From Piezodorus guildinii (lineage: Eukaryota > Arthropoda > Insecta > Hemiptera > Pentatomidae), in NCBI GenBank assembly GCA_023052935.1, contig CM041292.1, forward strand, positions 204,065,799 to 204,129,798: a DNA stretch of 64,000 bases, written 5' to 3'. Below, one piece after another: positions 42,998-54,948 of this stretch; the stretch's first letter is position 1; each line of letters begins with the position of its first letter. Under the pieces are notes generated by a model. The model had not been told where the DNA came from, made no database searches, and saw only the letters and a program-made list of their open reading frames with translations. Both the position numbers and the translations under genes were made by a program.

Positions 42998-43455
42998 CCA
43001 TAAGGTTTTCTTTCTGTTAATTGTTCGTTATTCTAAGGAGACTTGATCCCAGAATAATTTTTTTTTTTTTCATTTCGTTTTATTAGCAGAACAAAATATT
43101 CGTATTGGGTAATCGGTTAAATCGAACTAGATGAGTACCTAATTCGAACTGACCAAATTAGTGAATAGTTAACATTAATGAAGATTAGTGAGTCGATTAG
43201 TTCTAAGGCCAGGATCGGAGGGCATATAATACCAGGTACGTGCCTGCATTCAGATTATAATTATAATACAATTGTACGTGGAAAATTTACGGAGGAAATC
43301 AATAATCTGCTTTAAGGATAATGTTATATATTAATATTCTTTATAGTTTAGTCAATTACTGTTTATTACTGTATACGGTTCCTTATTATTGTTTTACTGT
43401 ATTAATTAGGTATTATACAATTCAATTTTGTAATTGCATGAATTAATTTTATATA
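42998..43455. other. unassigned stretch
   Basis: May continue the interrupted RTE-like host for some tens of bases; otherwise nothing recognised. Confidence 0.35.
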
Positions 43456-43850
43456 TTGGGTTGTGTCACATGAAATGTCCGATTTCAAGGAAAAAGATTT
43501 TTATTAAAAATACAAAATGAAACCAAGATAATTTTATTCGAAGTATTTACCTTCTTTTTCTACACATTTTTTCCAACGTGACACCATTTTTTTTATCCCC
43601 GAACTGAAAAACTCTGAGCTTTGAAGTGAAACAAAACCTGAAAACGCACTTTTCACTTGATCATCATTTTCAAAAAGTTTTCCTTTGACTAAGTTGTCTA
43701 AATTCCTGAACAGGTGGTAATCTGTTGGAGACAAGTCGGGAGAATATGGTGGGTGTGGAAGAACTTCGTAGCCCAGTTCTTTCAATTTTTGCACGGTATG
43801 TTTTGAAACATGGGGTCTTGCTGCCGCTCAGTGAGATCATGGCGGATGGA
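43456..43850 (-). mobile_element. mariner family 2, 3' part of a deletion derivative
   Basis: Starts after TA with TTGGGTTGTGTCACATGAAA. The reverse strand encodes LKELGYEVLPHPPYSPDLSP to KKCVEKEGKYFE, the transposase C-terminus with the third catalytic Asp. Upstream it carries the same internal deletion joint as 52397-53298. It is cut off by a 5'-truncated S1. Confidence 0.9.
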
Positions 43851-44062
43851 CCTAGGATTTTTTAATGCGAGTAAAAAATCCTTATTTATGCCGTACTTCG
43901 GAGGGGACGTTAAAAGGTGGTCCCGAGTCTGTGCGATGTCAGGTACTCGTTAAAGATCCCTATCCTAATAAAACCTGGATAGGCAAAATTTAGGACTCCC
44001 ACTGTAGCATCGTCCGATTAGCCATAGTAGCATAAAGTGACGTTAAATAAATAAACAAACTT
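43851..44062 (+). mobile_element. SINE S1, head missing
   Basis: Begins at GACCTAGGATTTTTTAATG after the tRNA-like part and runs to TTAAATAAATAAACAAAC. Confidence 0.9.
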
Positions 44063-44730
44063 AATAGTGTAATGCATCAATGGATTTTCAGTTATAATTT
44101 CTTTTGACGTATTTAGTTTTATGGCATTTCTGATTCGATGGTATGGATAAAGGTTTTTGATCAACCGAAAATGAAAAAACTTATATGGTTAAGGCATCAT
44201 CAGTTAAGCTACTTCGCATCGACAGACTCTCAAAAAGTCAATACAGACTAGAATGGAAAAGGTAGAATATAATAATGCGATAAAATAAGATTAATATTGT
44301 ATAATTAATAGGAATACATCCAAAGCGAATCTGGAGTCATTTCAATTTCTTCTTGAGGCCATAGAATTTTTAATGTAGAACTTTGCTGGAGTTTTTGCCG
44401 CCTGGAAATGAACTAGTCTCTCAGATGAATAAAGGCAAGTCTTCATGTTTGATGACTCTTAACGATAAAAGATTCTGGGAAATAAACAACGGAGATAGAA
44501 AAGGGTGGCTTTTATCACGACAGACGTTCATGTACCTTCTTTCTATGTCAAGAAATAAATAAAATAGAAAAAGAAATAAGTACAATGTCATGTTTATCTC
44601 GGAAAAAACACACTAATACAAACTATATGACATGGAATTGTGCAACTATAATCTAAAAACTATGAAATCCTGAAGTTAAGAATTTAAACATTATCACCGA
44701 AATGATTGTTCAATAAACAGCTTAAAAACA
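44063..44730. other. unassigned stretch
   Basis: No gene or named repeat recognised. Confidence 0.4.
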
Positions 44731-45721
44731 TCTGGTGCAACACACGAATTTCACTAACCACTTATATCAAGTTAAGAATATTAAATTGTTAAAGAATTAA
44801 TTACATTGGATTTTAAAAGAAACATGTGTTTAATTGAATAATCTATAATATTATTATCTTTCCACAATCAGTTTGTTTTCTCGGCTTTTCATCACTACGT
44901 GTTAGAACTACTTGGAGCGCCCGACGATGACAGCCAAGCGGTGAAACAATTGCATTTCTATAAAAACATATGTTATATTAAAAAATATTTTATATTATTA
45001 TCTAAAATAATCAGTTAGTTTTATCGGCTTTTTATCACACTTTAACTAGGTCGAGAATAAGTTAATATGTTTTCTTAAATCTTTAACTTTCCAACGGTAC
45101 ATTATACATGTATATTACTGTTCTTATGTTCAAAAACAAAAAAATGCATTAAAAAAATATTTGTTCAGTTTTCTCCTTTAGTGGGGTATCGAATTCGTTC
45201 AACTTGCACATTTTCCTGTTTTTTATCAATGATAACAAGTACATATGACAATTTTTACAGAATATACAAAATTAAAGGTACTTTAGAGGAAGAAAAGTTA
45301 AAATATCGGCATTTAAGCCCTGTCAAACTATTTCAATGAGAATGAAACCTACATGATATTAAAGCCCATTAAATTTTACATCGATAAAGCGAGTTTAATC
45401 TAAATCGTTTTAGACGTTTTTGAGACTCTTAAAAAGGTGCAAAATGCATGGTATAAAGTGGCTCTTTTGGTTGGCTTACTTTGTTGAAAAAGTTGCTGTA
45501 ACATTTCGGGCGTATAGTTGTCTTAAATTTGGAATTTCAGTTCCGTACGACTTTTCGTTTTTGCGCTAGAGTTACCACACACACACACACACACACACAC
45601 CTTTTTGCGGGACTAGGGGCCCTAAAACGTGTATTTCCGTAGAAAACTGGAATTCGAAAATTTTACGATCCCAATACTTTTTTCTCTTACTATATATTTC
45701 ATATATAGGTAAGTGAAAGTA
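44731..45721 (+). mobile_element. element H, with internal duplication
   Basis: Starts TCTGGTGCAACACACGAATT and ends TATATATTTCATATATAGGT, AAGTGAAAGT. Around 44893-44957 about 65 bp of foreign sequence (TTGGAGCGCCCGACGATGAC) is followed by a second partial copy of the CATGTGTTT..ATCGGCTTTT segment. (CA)n near 45578-45600. Confidence 0.75.
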
Positions 45722-46150
45722 AAAATGGGCATTGACGATATATTGATTTAAAATATTGCAAACAGGTTAGGTAAATATCATTTCCATAATCTTAGCATTC
45801 CTAAATACCATATATGAACACTGTACTATAACTTGAGAAACGTTGAACTATTGCACTATGAACTAGATACAAAAGACGACCATGACATAAAAAACGTTGC
45901 GAAACCGCAAGAACGGTACAGTCATCGAAAGAAGTCAAGAAAAAGGAAGACTTATTTAGTGTAGTGAATATAATTAAAAACTGGCTTAGTAAAATTCACA
46001 TAAAAATGGAAACAAACCTAAAACTGAAAATTGTAAGACATTTTCCCTAGCGAATCATAAGAGAGAAAAGAAAATTAGAGTTTATAAAGTAGTACTTAAT
46101 GACGAAAATAAAACCAAATGTCTAATTTACTTTTTAAGGTTCCAAGTATT
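45722..46150. other. unassigned stretch
   Basis: No gene or named repeat recognised. Confidence 0.4.
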
Positions 46151-46987
46151 ACTTTCACTTACTATATATAGTAAGGGGAAGTATTGCGATCGTGAAAATT
46201 TTCGAATTCCAGTTTTCAGTCAAGTCCCGCAAAAAGGTCTGTGTGTGCGGTAAATCCCGGGCGGAAACGGTAAGTCCTATGAAACTGAAATTTCATATTT
46301 AGGACAAATATACGCCCGAGACGATACAAAATCTTTTTCATCAAAATGAGCTTAAAGGAAGAGGCAATTTATACCATGCATTTTGCACCTTTTTTCGATT
46401 TTCTCGAAAACGGTTCCGACGATTTTGATTAAACTCACTATTTCGATGTAAAATTTAATGGGCTTTAATCTCATGTAGGTTTTATTCTGATTAAAATGGT
46501 TTGACAGGGCTTAAATGCCAATATTTTAAAGTACCTTTAATTTTGTAGATTCAATAAAAATAAATATATTATCTTAACATAATATATATAACAGGTAAAT
46601 ATATAAATTGAATAAATTCGATACCCAACTAAAGGAGAAAACCGAAAAAATATTTTTTTAATGCAATTTTTCGTTTTTGAACATAAGAGCCGTAATATAC
46701 ATGTATGATATACCGTTGGAAAGCTAAAGATTTTAGAAAAAAATATTATCTATACATAATCTTTTAAAAGTTGATAGAGAGTGATGAAATGAACATAAAA
46801 CTAACTGATTATTTTAGATAATAATATAATAGATTTTTTAATAAAACACATGTTTCTATATAAATTCAATTTTATCAATTCCTTAATAGTTTGACGTATT
46901 TTTTTTTTACTCTAACTTTTTTTTGAAATTTCTTTCATTGATTTTAAAAATGGAGGTAAGTGAAAGTCGTGTGTTGCCCGCACCAGA
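46151..46987 (-). mobile_element. element H, near full-length
   Basis: Starts ACTTTCACTTACTATATATA and ends with the reverse of TCTGGTGCGGGCAACACACG. A small deletion removes the GTTTTAGGGTCCCCTGAGTC block near 46218. Followed by a T-run. Confidence 0.85.
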
Positions 46988-47057
46988 TTTTTTTTTTTTT
47001 TTTTTTTTTTCATAAAATTTGTGTAATTCTATCATAAATTTGTAACCTTCTTATATT

Positions 47058-48235
47058 ACTTTCACCTACCTATACATATGGGGATCACTTGTAGCTGGGT
47101 GGCTAGCGTAACAGCCTCCCATGCTAAAGGTCACGGGTTCAAACCCGCAGATGGTCCTAGGATTTTTTAATGGGAGTAAAAAATCCTTAGTTACGCCGTC
47201 CTTCGGAGGGGACGTTAAAAGGTGGTTCCGAGACTGTGCGATGTCAGGTACTCGTTAAAGATCCCTATCCTAATAAAACCTGGATAGGCAAAATTTAGGA
47301 CTCCCACTGTAGCATCGTCCGATTAGCCATAGTAGCATAAAGTGACGTTAAATAAATAAAATAAACCTATACATATGAAATATATAGTAAGCGGAAGTAT
47401 TGCGATCCTGAACATTTTCGAGTCCAGTTTTCAACGGAAATACACATTTTAGGGTCCCTGAGTTCAAATGACCAAGTCCCGCAAAAAGGTCTGTGTGTGT
47501 GTATGGTAACTCCTGGGCGAAAACTAGAAGTCCTTTTAAGCTGAAATTTCATATTTAAGACAACTATTCGCTCGAGATGTTACAGAATCTTTTTCATCAA
47601 AATCATCTGATCGGAAAATCTACTTTATACTATAAATTTTGCATCTTTTTACGATTTTCTCAAAAACGGCTTTAACAATTTTGATTAAACTCTATATATC
47701 ACTGTACAATTTGATGGGCCTGATTGAAATATTATGACTGGGCTTAAATACCGATATTTTAATAATAAAATTTTCTTCCTCTAAAGTACCTTTAATTTTG
47801 TAGATTTAAAACAAAAATGGAACATCGTCTTATTAACATTATTAAATAACAGCTAAATATGAAAGTTGAATAAATATGATAAATAACCAAAAGAGAAAAA
47901 TGCAAAGATATTTTTGTATGCAATTTTTGTGTTTTGGAACACAAGAATAGTAATATAGATGTATAATGTACCGTTGGATAGCTAAAGATTTTAGAAACAA
48001 TATTATTTAATACACGGAATTGTAAAGGGTAATGGAGAGTGATGAAAAGCCAATAAAACTAACTGATTTTTGTAGATAAAAATATAATAAAGTTTTTAAT
48101 AAAACACTATAAAAATTCAATTTAATTAATTCTTCAATGGTTTCACTCATTTTTATCTCTAACTGAATTTGAAAATCCTTTAATCGATTTTACAAACGGA
48201 GGTAAGTGAAAGTCGTGTGTTGCCCGCACCAGATT
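47058..48235 (-). mobile_element. element H, diverged, with nested SINE
   Basis: Starts ACTTTCACCTACC; the hairpin variant TATACATATGAAATATATAG is split by S1 at 47081-47365. Ends with the reverse of TCTGGTGCGGGCAACACACG. Confidence 0.85.
47081..47365 (+). mobile_element. SINE S1, complete
   Basis: Head, B box and tail all present. CCTATACATATG at 47069-47080 and 47366-47377 is the target duplication inside element H. Confidence 0.95.
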
Positions 48236-48244
48236 TTTTACTTC

Positions 48245-48535
48245 TTCCAGTGGCGCGACAGGCCGTGTAGGCCCTGGGCCTCGCGGTGTAAACTCCTGCT
48301 AGTTTACACTCACGTTTCACGATGCAGTTTTTTTAGTGTAGGATCATCACTCCCTACGACTAATTTTGTGAGTGGCCACCCTTTGGCTGACGGGTCTCAC
48401 ATACCCGGGGGAGAGGTTGTGAGTGAATCCACATTTTTTTTAAATCCTTATAAAAGCCCTGCCGGGACTTGGATTCGAACTCAGAACCTGTAGCATGAGA
48501 GACTAGCGCGCTAGCCAGTCAGCCACGGGCTCCCC
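48245..48535 (-). mobile_element. SINE S4 (tRNA-derived)
   Basis: The reverse strand starts GGGGAGCCCGTGGCTGACTG (A-box region) and has GAGTTCGAATCC (B box) after GCTACAGGTTCT. The roughly 200-bp body is unrelated to S1 or S2. Only copy in this window. Confidence 0.7.
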
Positions 48536-48842
48536 AGATTTGTTTACTGTCATTTAAATTATAAAAAAGATCAATTTTTTAAATAATGAGAATATATATA
48601 TACATAATTTTATATTATAATAATGCCATTTAAACAAAGCGATTAACAGAAAATAACCAAAACCTATTAATAATTAGGTGAACAAATAAAAAAATGACAT
48701 TGTGTAATGTTACAAGCATCAGAATAATTTTATGATAATAATTTTACAAACACAGAGGGTTGTTTTAAATTTATAACATATCGTTCTCATTAAAATGTTG
48801 TTATTGTCATGTAATGGGATAAATGTTATAATTATAAATCAT
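48536..48842. other. AT-rich stretch
   Basis: Nothing recognised. Confidence 0.4.
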
Positions 48843-49403
48843 GAAATACAGGAAGAAATAAGAAGTCCTGATTAAAGGTGGGTAATGCGTGTTATTATTC
48901 AGTTGCTAAATTACTTAGTTCGCGGCTTCTATCAAAAAACTTAAAGGTTAGAATTTATAAAACTATTATTATTCCGACGGTTCTTTACGGATGTGAAACG
49001 TGGCCGCTTACTTTGAAAGATGAACAAAGGCTTAAGGTTTTCGAAAATAAGGTACTGCGTAAAATATTTGGTCCGAAGAGAGATGAGGTTGCACAACGCG
49101 GAACTGCTGAGCTTATACCCTGTGAATATAATTGAGCTGATTGCATCGCGGAGACTCAAATGGGCGAGTAAAGTTGTTGGTCTCGGTGAGGAGCGGATTC
49201 CGAGAAAGTTGGTATTCGCTGAACATAACTGGCAGGCGTCCGAAAGGTAGGCCGAAGCGTGGATGGGAGGATTGCGTTAAGGCTGATCTCGGGGCTTGGG
49301 CTTGAACGGTGAACATTGGGCGAGTCTGTGTAGGCAGACTTTGGTGGTATCGGCATCGAACCTTCGGGTTCGGTAAGCCTATTATTATTATTATAATTAA
49401 TAA
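48843..49403 (+). mobile_element. RTE-like LINE, 5'-truncated copy
   Basis: Matches the last 550 bp of the complete RTE: GNACYYSVAKLLSSRLLSKN, YGCETWPLTLKDEQRL, VLRKIFGPKRDE, then a small deletion that shifts the frame. Ends GGTTCGGTAAGCCTATTATT and (ATT)n. Flanks TTATAATTATAAATCA and TTATAATTAATAAATCA look like a target duplication with one extra base. Confidence 0.9.
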
Positions 49404-49854
49404 ATCACAAAATTTACTAGTCACGAAAACACGGTTTAATAATGAAGCACAGTTTTCTTACATATTTAAACCATTATTGGGCCTATATGTTTATTTTTAA
49501 TTCCCCCCCAAAAAAATTTTTTTTTTAGATTTAATGAATATGGAAAACACTGAATAAATAAGTGAGATTTGTTCACAGCAAATAATGCTTTAATTCGTGC
49601 AATATCAACACTTCAACAGGAAAAGGACCACTCTTCACAATGAATAAATCAATTAATCCTTCTAAAATACGTGTTTCCAATTAAAACTCATTCCATCAAA
49701 TTAATTTCATTTATCCCTCTTAAACGAATGTATTTTAATTAGAGATAAATATCAAATTACGTTGTGTCAAGATATCAGTTTCAAATTAACTTAATGAATG
49801 AATTAACATCTCTGTGTTATGAGTTTCCTCGACTATTATTTGAATGGTGATATA
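49404..49854. other. AT-rich stretch
   Basis: No gene or named repeat recognised. Confidence 0.4.
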
Positions 49855-49925
49855 TTACTTTCACTCACCTATATATAAAATATATATATACATAGGGAAT
49901 GTATTGCGATCGTGAACATTTTCGA
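49855..49925 (-). mobile_element. element H end fragment
   Basis: TTACTTTCACTCACCTATATA hairpin end, then ATTGCGATCGTGAACATTTTC; truncated. Confidence 0.7.
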
Positions 49926-50165
49926 TAGGTCTTATAATAGTCATGTAAATGACTTTTTTTGCTTTTAAGAGGACGGTTTGACCGTGTTTCTAGTAACTGT
50001 TGAAGTATCCGAAAATGGCGGACGAGTATTGCTAAGTATGAAATAGGATTTAAATATTTACAATCCTATGAAATCTTGATAATACTTTCATTTTTTTAAC
50101 ACCAAATTAGATTTTATTTTAAAATAACTTAATCAATATTGAAATACAAATATTTCTGTTATAGT
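49926..50165 (-). pseudogene. Jockey-like LINE fragment (split, left part)
   Basis: The reverse strand resembles the FRYFNTYQTIVLIFHLTTKG-type region of the copy near 41800-41880 (GTCATGTAAATGACTTTTTT on the + strand). Continues beyond the CR1-like insertion at 51464-51765. Confidence 0.5.
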
Positions 50166-50180
50166 AAGTAAAAATAATAT
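50166..50180. repeat. 15-bp LINE target duplication, left copy
   Basis: AAGTAAAAATAATAT, repeated at 51449-51463. Confidence 0.9.
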
Positions 50181-51448
50181 ATTAAATGCGGAGAAATCCA
50201 AATACCAAAAGGTATACTTATTTGGGAGTTTCCTTCATCGGGAAAATTTAAAAAAGCATTTGGACACTTTACTCAGAAGTCATCAGTGGCATTTGCAAGA
50301 GTCATAGACATACTGAAAAAAGGGAAAAGTGACTCTTGGGAAACAAAAAGAACTTTATTTAACTCAATGGTCTCATCAACTTTGCTTTATGCTTCTCTAA
50401 GTATGGAGTCCCAATTATTTTAACACAAAAACACTTATTTGGATGGCCTAGGAATACCCCAAATTATATAGTCCGTCTCGAAACAGGAAGAGAACCATTA
50501 GCCATGAAGGTGATAAAAAGATGACAAATCTATGGACCAAGCTCGAGTTCATGCCAGAAGAACGACTTCCAAAAGTTTGCTTTAACAGACTGAAATCATT
50601 AGACAAGGATAATCCCGACATAAACTTCAATTGGGTGTCCCAATTTAGAGCAATAGCCGAGCTAAATGCCTTTGCAGAAGAGCTTTCTCTTCACCATACA
50701 AATGGACTTCTTCGATACAAAGACGACATATTATCTCTCAGCCGACATACAAAGGATCCTAAATTCAACTAACTACCCTTTATATAGAATACTATGCAAT
50801 TACAATGCTCCCGACCCTGAAACGTACCTCACATTTAAAGGACATATAAAGAAATTGAGTTGTGTCAGCCAATTAAGAGTTGCAAATCCAGAACATATTA
50901 GAATCTATGGAAAAAACTCAGATTTTTTGTTCAAGTCACAAGAAAGCTGTATATTATGCAATCGATTTATCTACAACAGTGTACACCACATTCTCCTTCA
51001 CTGCCCGGCACACAATGAAAATACACAACAATTTCTTTAAAACTTCATCTTAGAATCTTCCGACAAGCAAAGTATCCATGCTATACTGAGTATCGATAGT
51101 GTAGATAAGTTACATAAAGTGTACTATTACATGATAGGAGTTCAAAAAGTGCTCAATTCTTTATCCTAGAACATTTTCTATCCAGTGTTTATTTTTATTT
51201 TATCTTCAAAGTGATATTTTGCTTATTTATTGTGTCTGTTATAGCACCAGTAACTGTTTATTCTTTAATCTGTAATTTTTTTTTGAAAGTCAAATTGTTA
51301 TAGTAAATTTTCACTATTATTTTATTTATTTTTAAACGATATGTATATAAAGTTCTAAAACCATAATATTGTAATTTATAGACAAGCTAGGCTCTATTTG
51401 TATGGGGAAGCCCCAAAGACAAATAAAATTTCTATTCTATTCTATTCT
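50181..51448 (+). mobile_element. 5'-truncated CR1-like LINE
   Basis: A 1268-bp insertion with a 15-bp target duplication and a tail of ATTCT repeats (51427-51448), the kind of short tandem tail known from CR1-like LINEs. The last 60 bp can form a GGGGAAGCCCC hairpin. Clade is an inference. Confidence 0.8.
50183..51040 (+). pseudogene. LINE ORF2 C-terminus with zinc knuckle, frameshifted
   Basis: Pieces in different frames read SVAFARVIDILKKGKSDSWE, KRTLFNSMVSSTLLYA, EERLPKVCFNRLKSLDKDNP, NWVSQFRAIAELNAFAEELS, and finally CVSQLRVANPEH with CILCNRFIYNSVHHILLHCP. The last is the C-x2-C...H...C knuckle at the end of many LINE proteins. Several frameshifts and stops; the catalytic core is absent. 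Confidence 0.75.
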
Positions 51449-51463
51449 AAGTAAAAATAATAT

Positions 51464-51765
51464 TATTTTAATAATTAAACAAGTTATTGAATTGGAGATT
51501 TTTATGGAAGGATTAATACCTGTTTCGGGCTGTAACATAAGGAACATTAAGGTCTTTATGGATAATTTTATTCGTGAAACCGTAAAGAACGATGAGGAAT
51601 TTAGAATTGTAAGGATTGGATACAAGAGGAATTCGATGGTCTAGTGGAGCCCCATAACTCAATTCCGTAAGTGTTATAATAGCCATAAGTAAGATAGGTC
51701 TTCTAATAGCCATTGAGATGAATTTACATTACACGACTGTATTTTTTCCAAAAGCTCTAGTTCTC
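51464..51765 (-). pseudogene. Jockey-like LINE fragment (split, right part)
   Basis: The + strand TGGTCTAGTGGAGCCCCATA and AGGAACATTAAGGTCTTTATG match in reverse the ELWGSTRPSN and LNIPYV-type segments of the copy at 41690-41790. Decayed. The remaining part to 51765 is AT-rich. Confidence 0.5.
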
Positions 51766-52396
51766 CTGAAGACCGCACTAGCCTTAAGAAGAACAAGGAT
51801 AATTAAACTAAAAATCTGATAATTTCCAAATCCTTTCAATGGCGGTCTTTCCTTTCCTCCCTTTGTCGCTCACTCTTCTTAATTAGTTGCCTTTGGGATA
51901 TTCACCTTATCTCTTCGCCTCCTCCTGCTCCCTGTGTTCGACCAGTGAGCGCTGGCTCAACATTCATCAGTTAAAATAAAGTTTATTTATACCTAAGAAT
52001 AACAGAGAAATCAACGAGTGATTCGGTTTGCCAAGATGAAATGAAAACTATTGGGTTGTTTCACGTGAAATTTGAATTTAGTTATTTTATTGTATTTTAT
52101 TATTTTATTATGTTGTAAATTCATTAGTACAAAAATTATTAATTTATTATTTTCTTTTTGTTTTAGGCGAGTATCTGGTTCTGAATAACCATTTCTACTC
52201 TATTCAAATACTTGTCAATTAAAACGATGGTATAATATAAATATAAGCCATTAAATTATTTTGTAAGAAATATTTTCCCAGATTAAAAAGAATTTAATGT
52301 AATTTATGCCTAATACATTAAAAAACGCAAAAGTCTTATAAGTTGATAGATATATATTCGTAAACCCATAAAACTATTACCTTAGTGTTATAAATA
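51766..52396. other. unassigned, with a solo mariner-like end
   Basis: 52051-52072 reads TATTGGGTTGTTTCACGTGAAA, like the terminal repeat of mariner family 2, but no element body follows. Otherwise nothing recognised. Confidence 0.45.
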
Positions 52397-53298
52397 TTGG
52401 GTTGTTTCACATGAAATGTCCGTTTTTATAGTTTCTGAAATACATAAAGGATTTTGCAGGTCTCTGTTGTTTTCTACCGAATGTTTACATATTTAAAGTA
52501 AACAGTTACTAATCCTCTACCTTTGTATTATAACCATTAGCTTCCCAATCAGTTACCCACTTTTTAGAATACCTCCAAATATGAACATGGAAACACACGA
52601 TTTTCGAGTAATATTTTTTTACGAGTTCAAACTCGGCCATTCAGCTGCTGAGACCTCTAGAAATATTTGCAAGGCGTTTGGGGAAGGGAGTGTTAATGAA
52701 CGGAACATTCGCCGTTGGTTTGCTAAGTTTTCAGCTGAGGATACCCACTCCGTCCGTAATAGACAACGATGTCCTCAAACATACAGTAGAAGGAAACCCC
52801 TACCAAACAGTTAAAGGACTCTCAGCACAACGAAATGCAAGTGCATCTACCGTTTCCAGACATTTAAAGTGTATTGGGAAAGTAAAAAAGCTCGATACAT
52901 GGGTACCTCATGATCTCACTGAGCGGCAGCAAGACCCCATGTTTCAAAACATACCCTGCAAAAATTGAAAGAACTGGGCTACGAAGTTCTTCCGCACCCA
53001 CCATATTCTCCCGACTTGTCTCCAACAGATTACCGCCTGTTCAGGAATTTAGACAACTTCGTCAAAGGAAAACTTTTTGAAAATGGCGATCAAGTGAAAA
53101 GTGCGTTTTCAGATTTTGTTTCACTTCAAAGCTCAAAAACTTTTTCAGTTCGGGGAATAAAAAAAAAGTTGGTGTCATGTGGGAAAAATGTGTAGAAAAA
53201 GAAGGTAAATACTTTGAATAAAATTACCTTGTTTTCATATCGTATTTTTAATAAAAATCCTTTACCTTGGAAACGGACATTTCATGTGACACAACCGA
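52397..53298 (+). mobile_element. mariner family 2, internally deleted copy
   Basis: Left end TTGGGTTGTTTCACATGAAA after TA; right end the inverse (CATTTCATGTGACACAACC), with the last bases mutated. About 900 bp. Non-autonomous. Confidence 0.9.
52581..53219 (+). pseudogene. mariner family 2 transposase, deleted and frameshifted
   Basis: N-terminus METHDFRVIFFYEFKLGHSA and VNERNIRRWFAKFSAED (DNA-binding part), a frameshift near 52740, then STVSRHLKCIGKVKKLDTWV with the linker WVPHDL. The deletion joint falls in the ERQQ / ARPHV region, so the first catalytic Asp is missing. The C-terminus KELGYEVLPHPPYSPDLSPT follows, then another frameshift near 53145. A cecropia-like relative but a distinct family from copies 1-3. 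Confidence 0.9.
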
Positions 53299-53885
53299 CC
53301 CACGTAAACAAGAGAGTACACTTTAGATAAAATGTGATGTTTCAAATGAAATAATAATTAACTCGTTCTTAGAGCTCGATAATATGAAAGAGAATGAAAA
53401 CTGGCCGAGGAAATGATGCTTTGTCCAGGTAAGGATTTACTTTTCGTGCTTCCCTCGCATTATTTATTTTCATTTCGTTTATTGATTCATTAAACCGTAT
53501 ACTAATAACATGAAGTTTATAATACCACCTCATGTAATATTATATTAATGAAATAGTAATCCTTTACTTTTAGCTTTTTTTTTTGTATTTCGCTGAATCA
53601 AGAATGCCAAATCCATCTCTACTAATGTATCTTGTTCCATGTGTGTCGAGATTCGGTTATGAAAATTATAGAGAGGTTTAATATCTTAATAAGACATCAA
53701 AGGTCATTTCTAAAAGCTCTTTAGAATTTTGTACATGGTGGATCAAACGATTTTAATTAGTCTATTCACATGTGGCGCTTCAATGCGGAGGTTTTTAAAA
53801 TTCTTCACATAAAGTACCTCTGATATGGTTTATTTTAAATAATTGAATACCTTTCGTTACTAGTTATAATAAAAAAAAAAAATAA

Positions 53886-53928
<43 letters not shown>

Positions 53929-54022
53929 TGTGTGTGTGTGTTTTTCGCTAATATGTAGTAGTATCACCACATAAACAACATCAACAATGGGTTATTTGAA
54001 TACACATAACATTGTTTGCAAA
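53299..54022. other. unassigned stretch with microsatellite
   Basis: (TA)n at about 53886-53924 followed by (GT)n to about 53940. No gene recognised. Confidence 0.45.
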
Positions 54023-54031
54023 ACACAAAAA

Positions 54032-54316
54032 CATCCCTTGTAGCGGAGTGGTTAGCATAACTGCCTCCTATGCCAAAGGTCACGGGTAAAAACCCGTAGG
54101 TGGTCCTAGGATTTTTTTAATGAGAGTAAAAATCCTTAGATATGCCGTACTTCGGAAAGGACGTTAAAAGGTGGTCCCGAGCCTGTGCGATGTCAGGGAC
54201 TCGCTAAAGACCCCTATCCTAATAAAACCTGGATAGGCAAACTTTGGGACTCATATTGTAGCATCTTCCGATTATTCACAGCAGCATAAAGTGACGTTAA
54301 ATAAATAAACAAACAA
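54032..54316 (+). mobile_element. SINE S1, diverged head
   Basis: Head CATCCCTTGTAGCGGAGTGG differs from the standard S1 and lies closer to S3; B box damaged (GGGTAAAAACCC). Tail AAATAAACAAAC. Flanked by ACACAAAAA (54023-54031 and 54317-54325). Confidence 0.85.
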
Positions 54317-54474
54317 ACACAAAAAGTATCTGAAACACAAAAACAGGGAGGTTATATATCTCCTTAGCTTATATAACAACTCCTTAGTTTATATATATAT
54401 ATATATATATATATGAACACACATGTGAATATTAATATTATTGCTGTTGTAGTAAGTGTTAATTTAATTAATTA

Positions 54475-54502
54475 CTGGAAGATGGCATAACAAGGCCGAA
54501 AC
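54475..54502 (+). ncRNA. hammerhead-like core, degenerate
   Basis: CTGGAAGA, T, stem GGC / GCC with an 8-nt loop, GAAAC. The first box has an extra G, so a working ribozyme is unlikely. Resembles the other P loci. Confidence 0.25.
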
Positions 54503-54641
54503 GTCCTTTTACGAAGTTGCGGAGTAGACCGTTAGTCTACCTTGTTTTTCACATTAAATCAATGAAAGAGAAAGAAAAAGAAATATTCCACGTCAATTTT
54601 TTTCTTTACATAATTATATTAATACAAATTTAAAATATTAT

Positions 54642-54937
54642 TAAAAAACAACTTGTACCACTACAACCCATGAAGGATCTTGTGCTCAGTACATATCGAG
54701 ATTCTTACTGTTTCTAGGCCAACGGCCGTGCAATGAGGTGATTCGGCAAAGATCACACTCAGCCGTCAGGTTTCCCTAATTTCGCTTACTCACTTAAAGA
54801 GGCTGGTCTCCATACCCTAGGGTCCTCCCCCGGCTGAATTAACAGAATAAATAATATTCTGTCATAGCCGGGATTCGAACACAGGACCCGGAGAACAGTA
54901 GACTAGTGCTTTATCCACTAGACCACGCTGGTCCCTA
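54642..54937 (-). mobile_element. SINE S2, near complete
   Basis: Reverse S2: GTACCACTACAACCCATGAA on the left, head ending GACCACGCTGGTCCC on the right. Flanked by TAAAATATTAT (54631-54641 and 54938-54948). Confidence 0.9.
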
Positions 54938-54948
54938 TAAAATATTAT

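Noticed and set aside
52051..52072. Separate mariner insertion
   Set aside because: Only one terminal-repeat-like sequence is visible, with no element body or second end.
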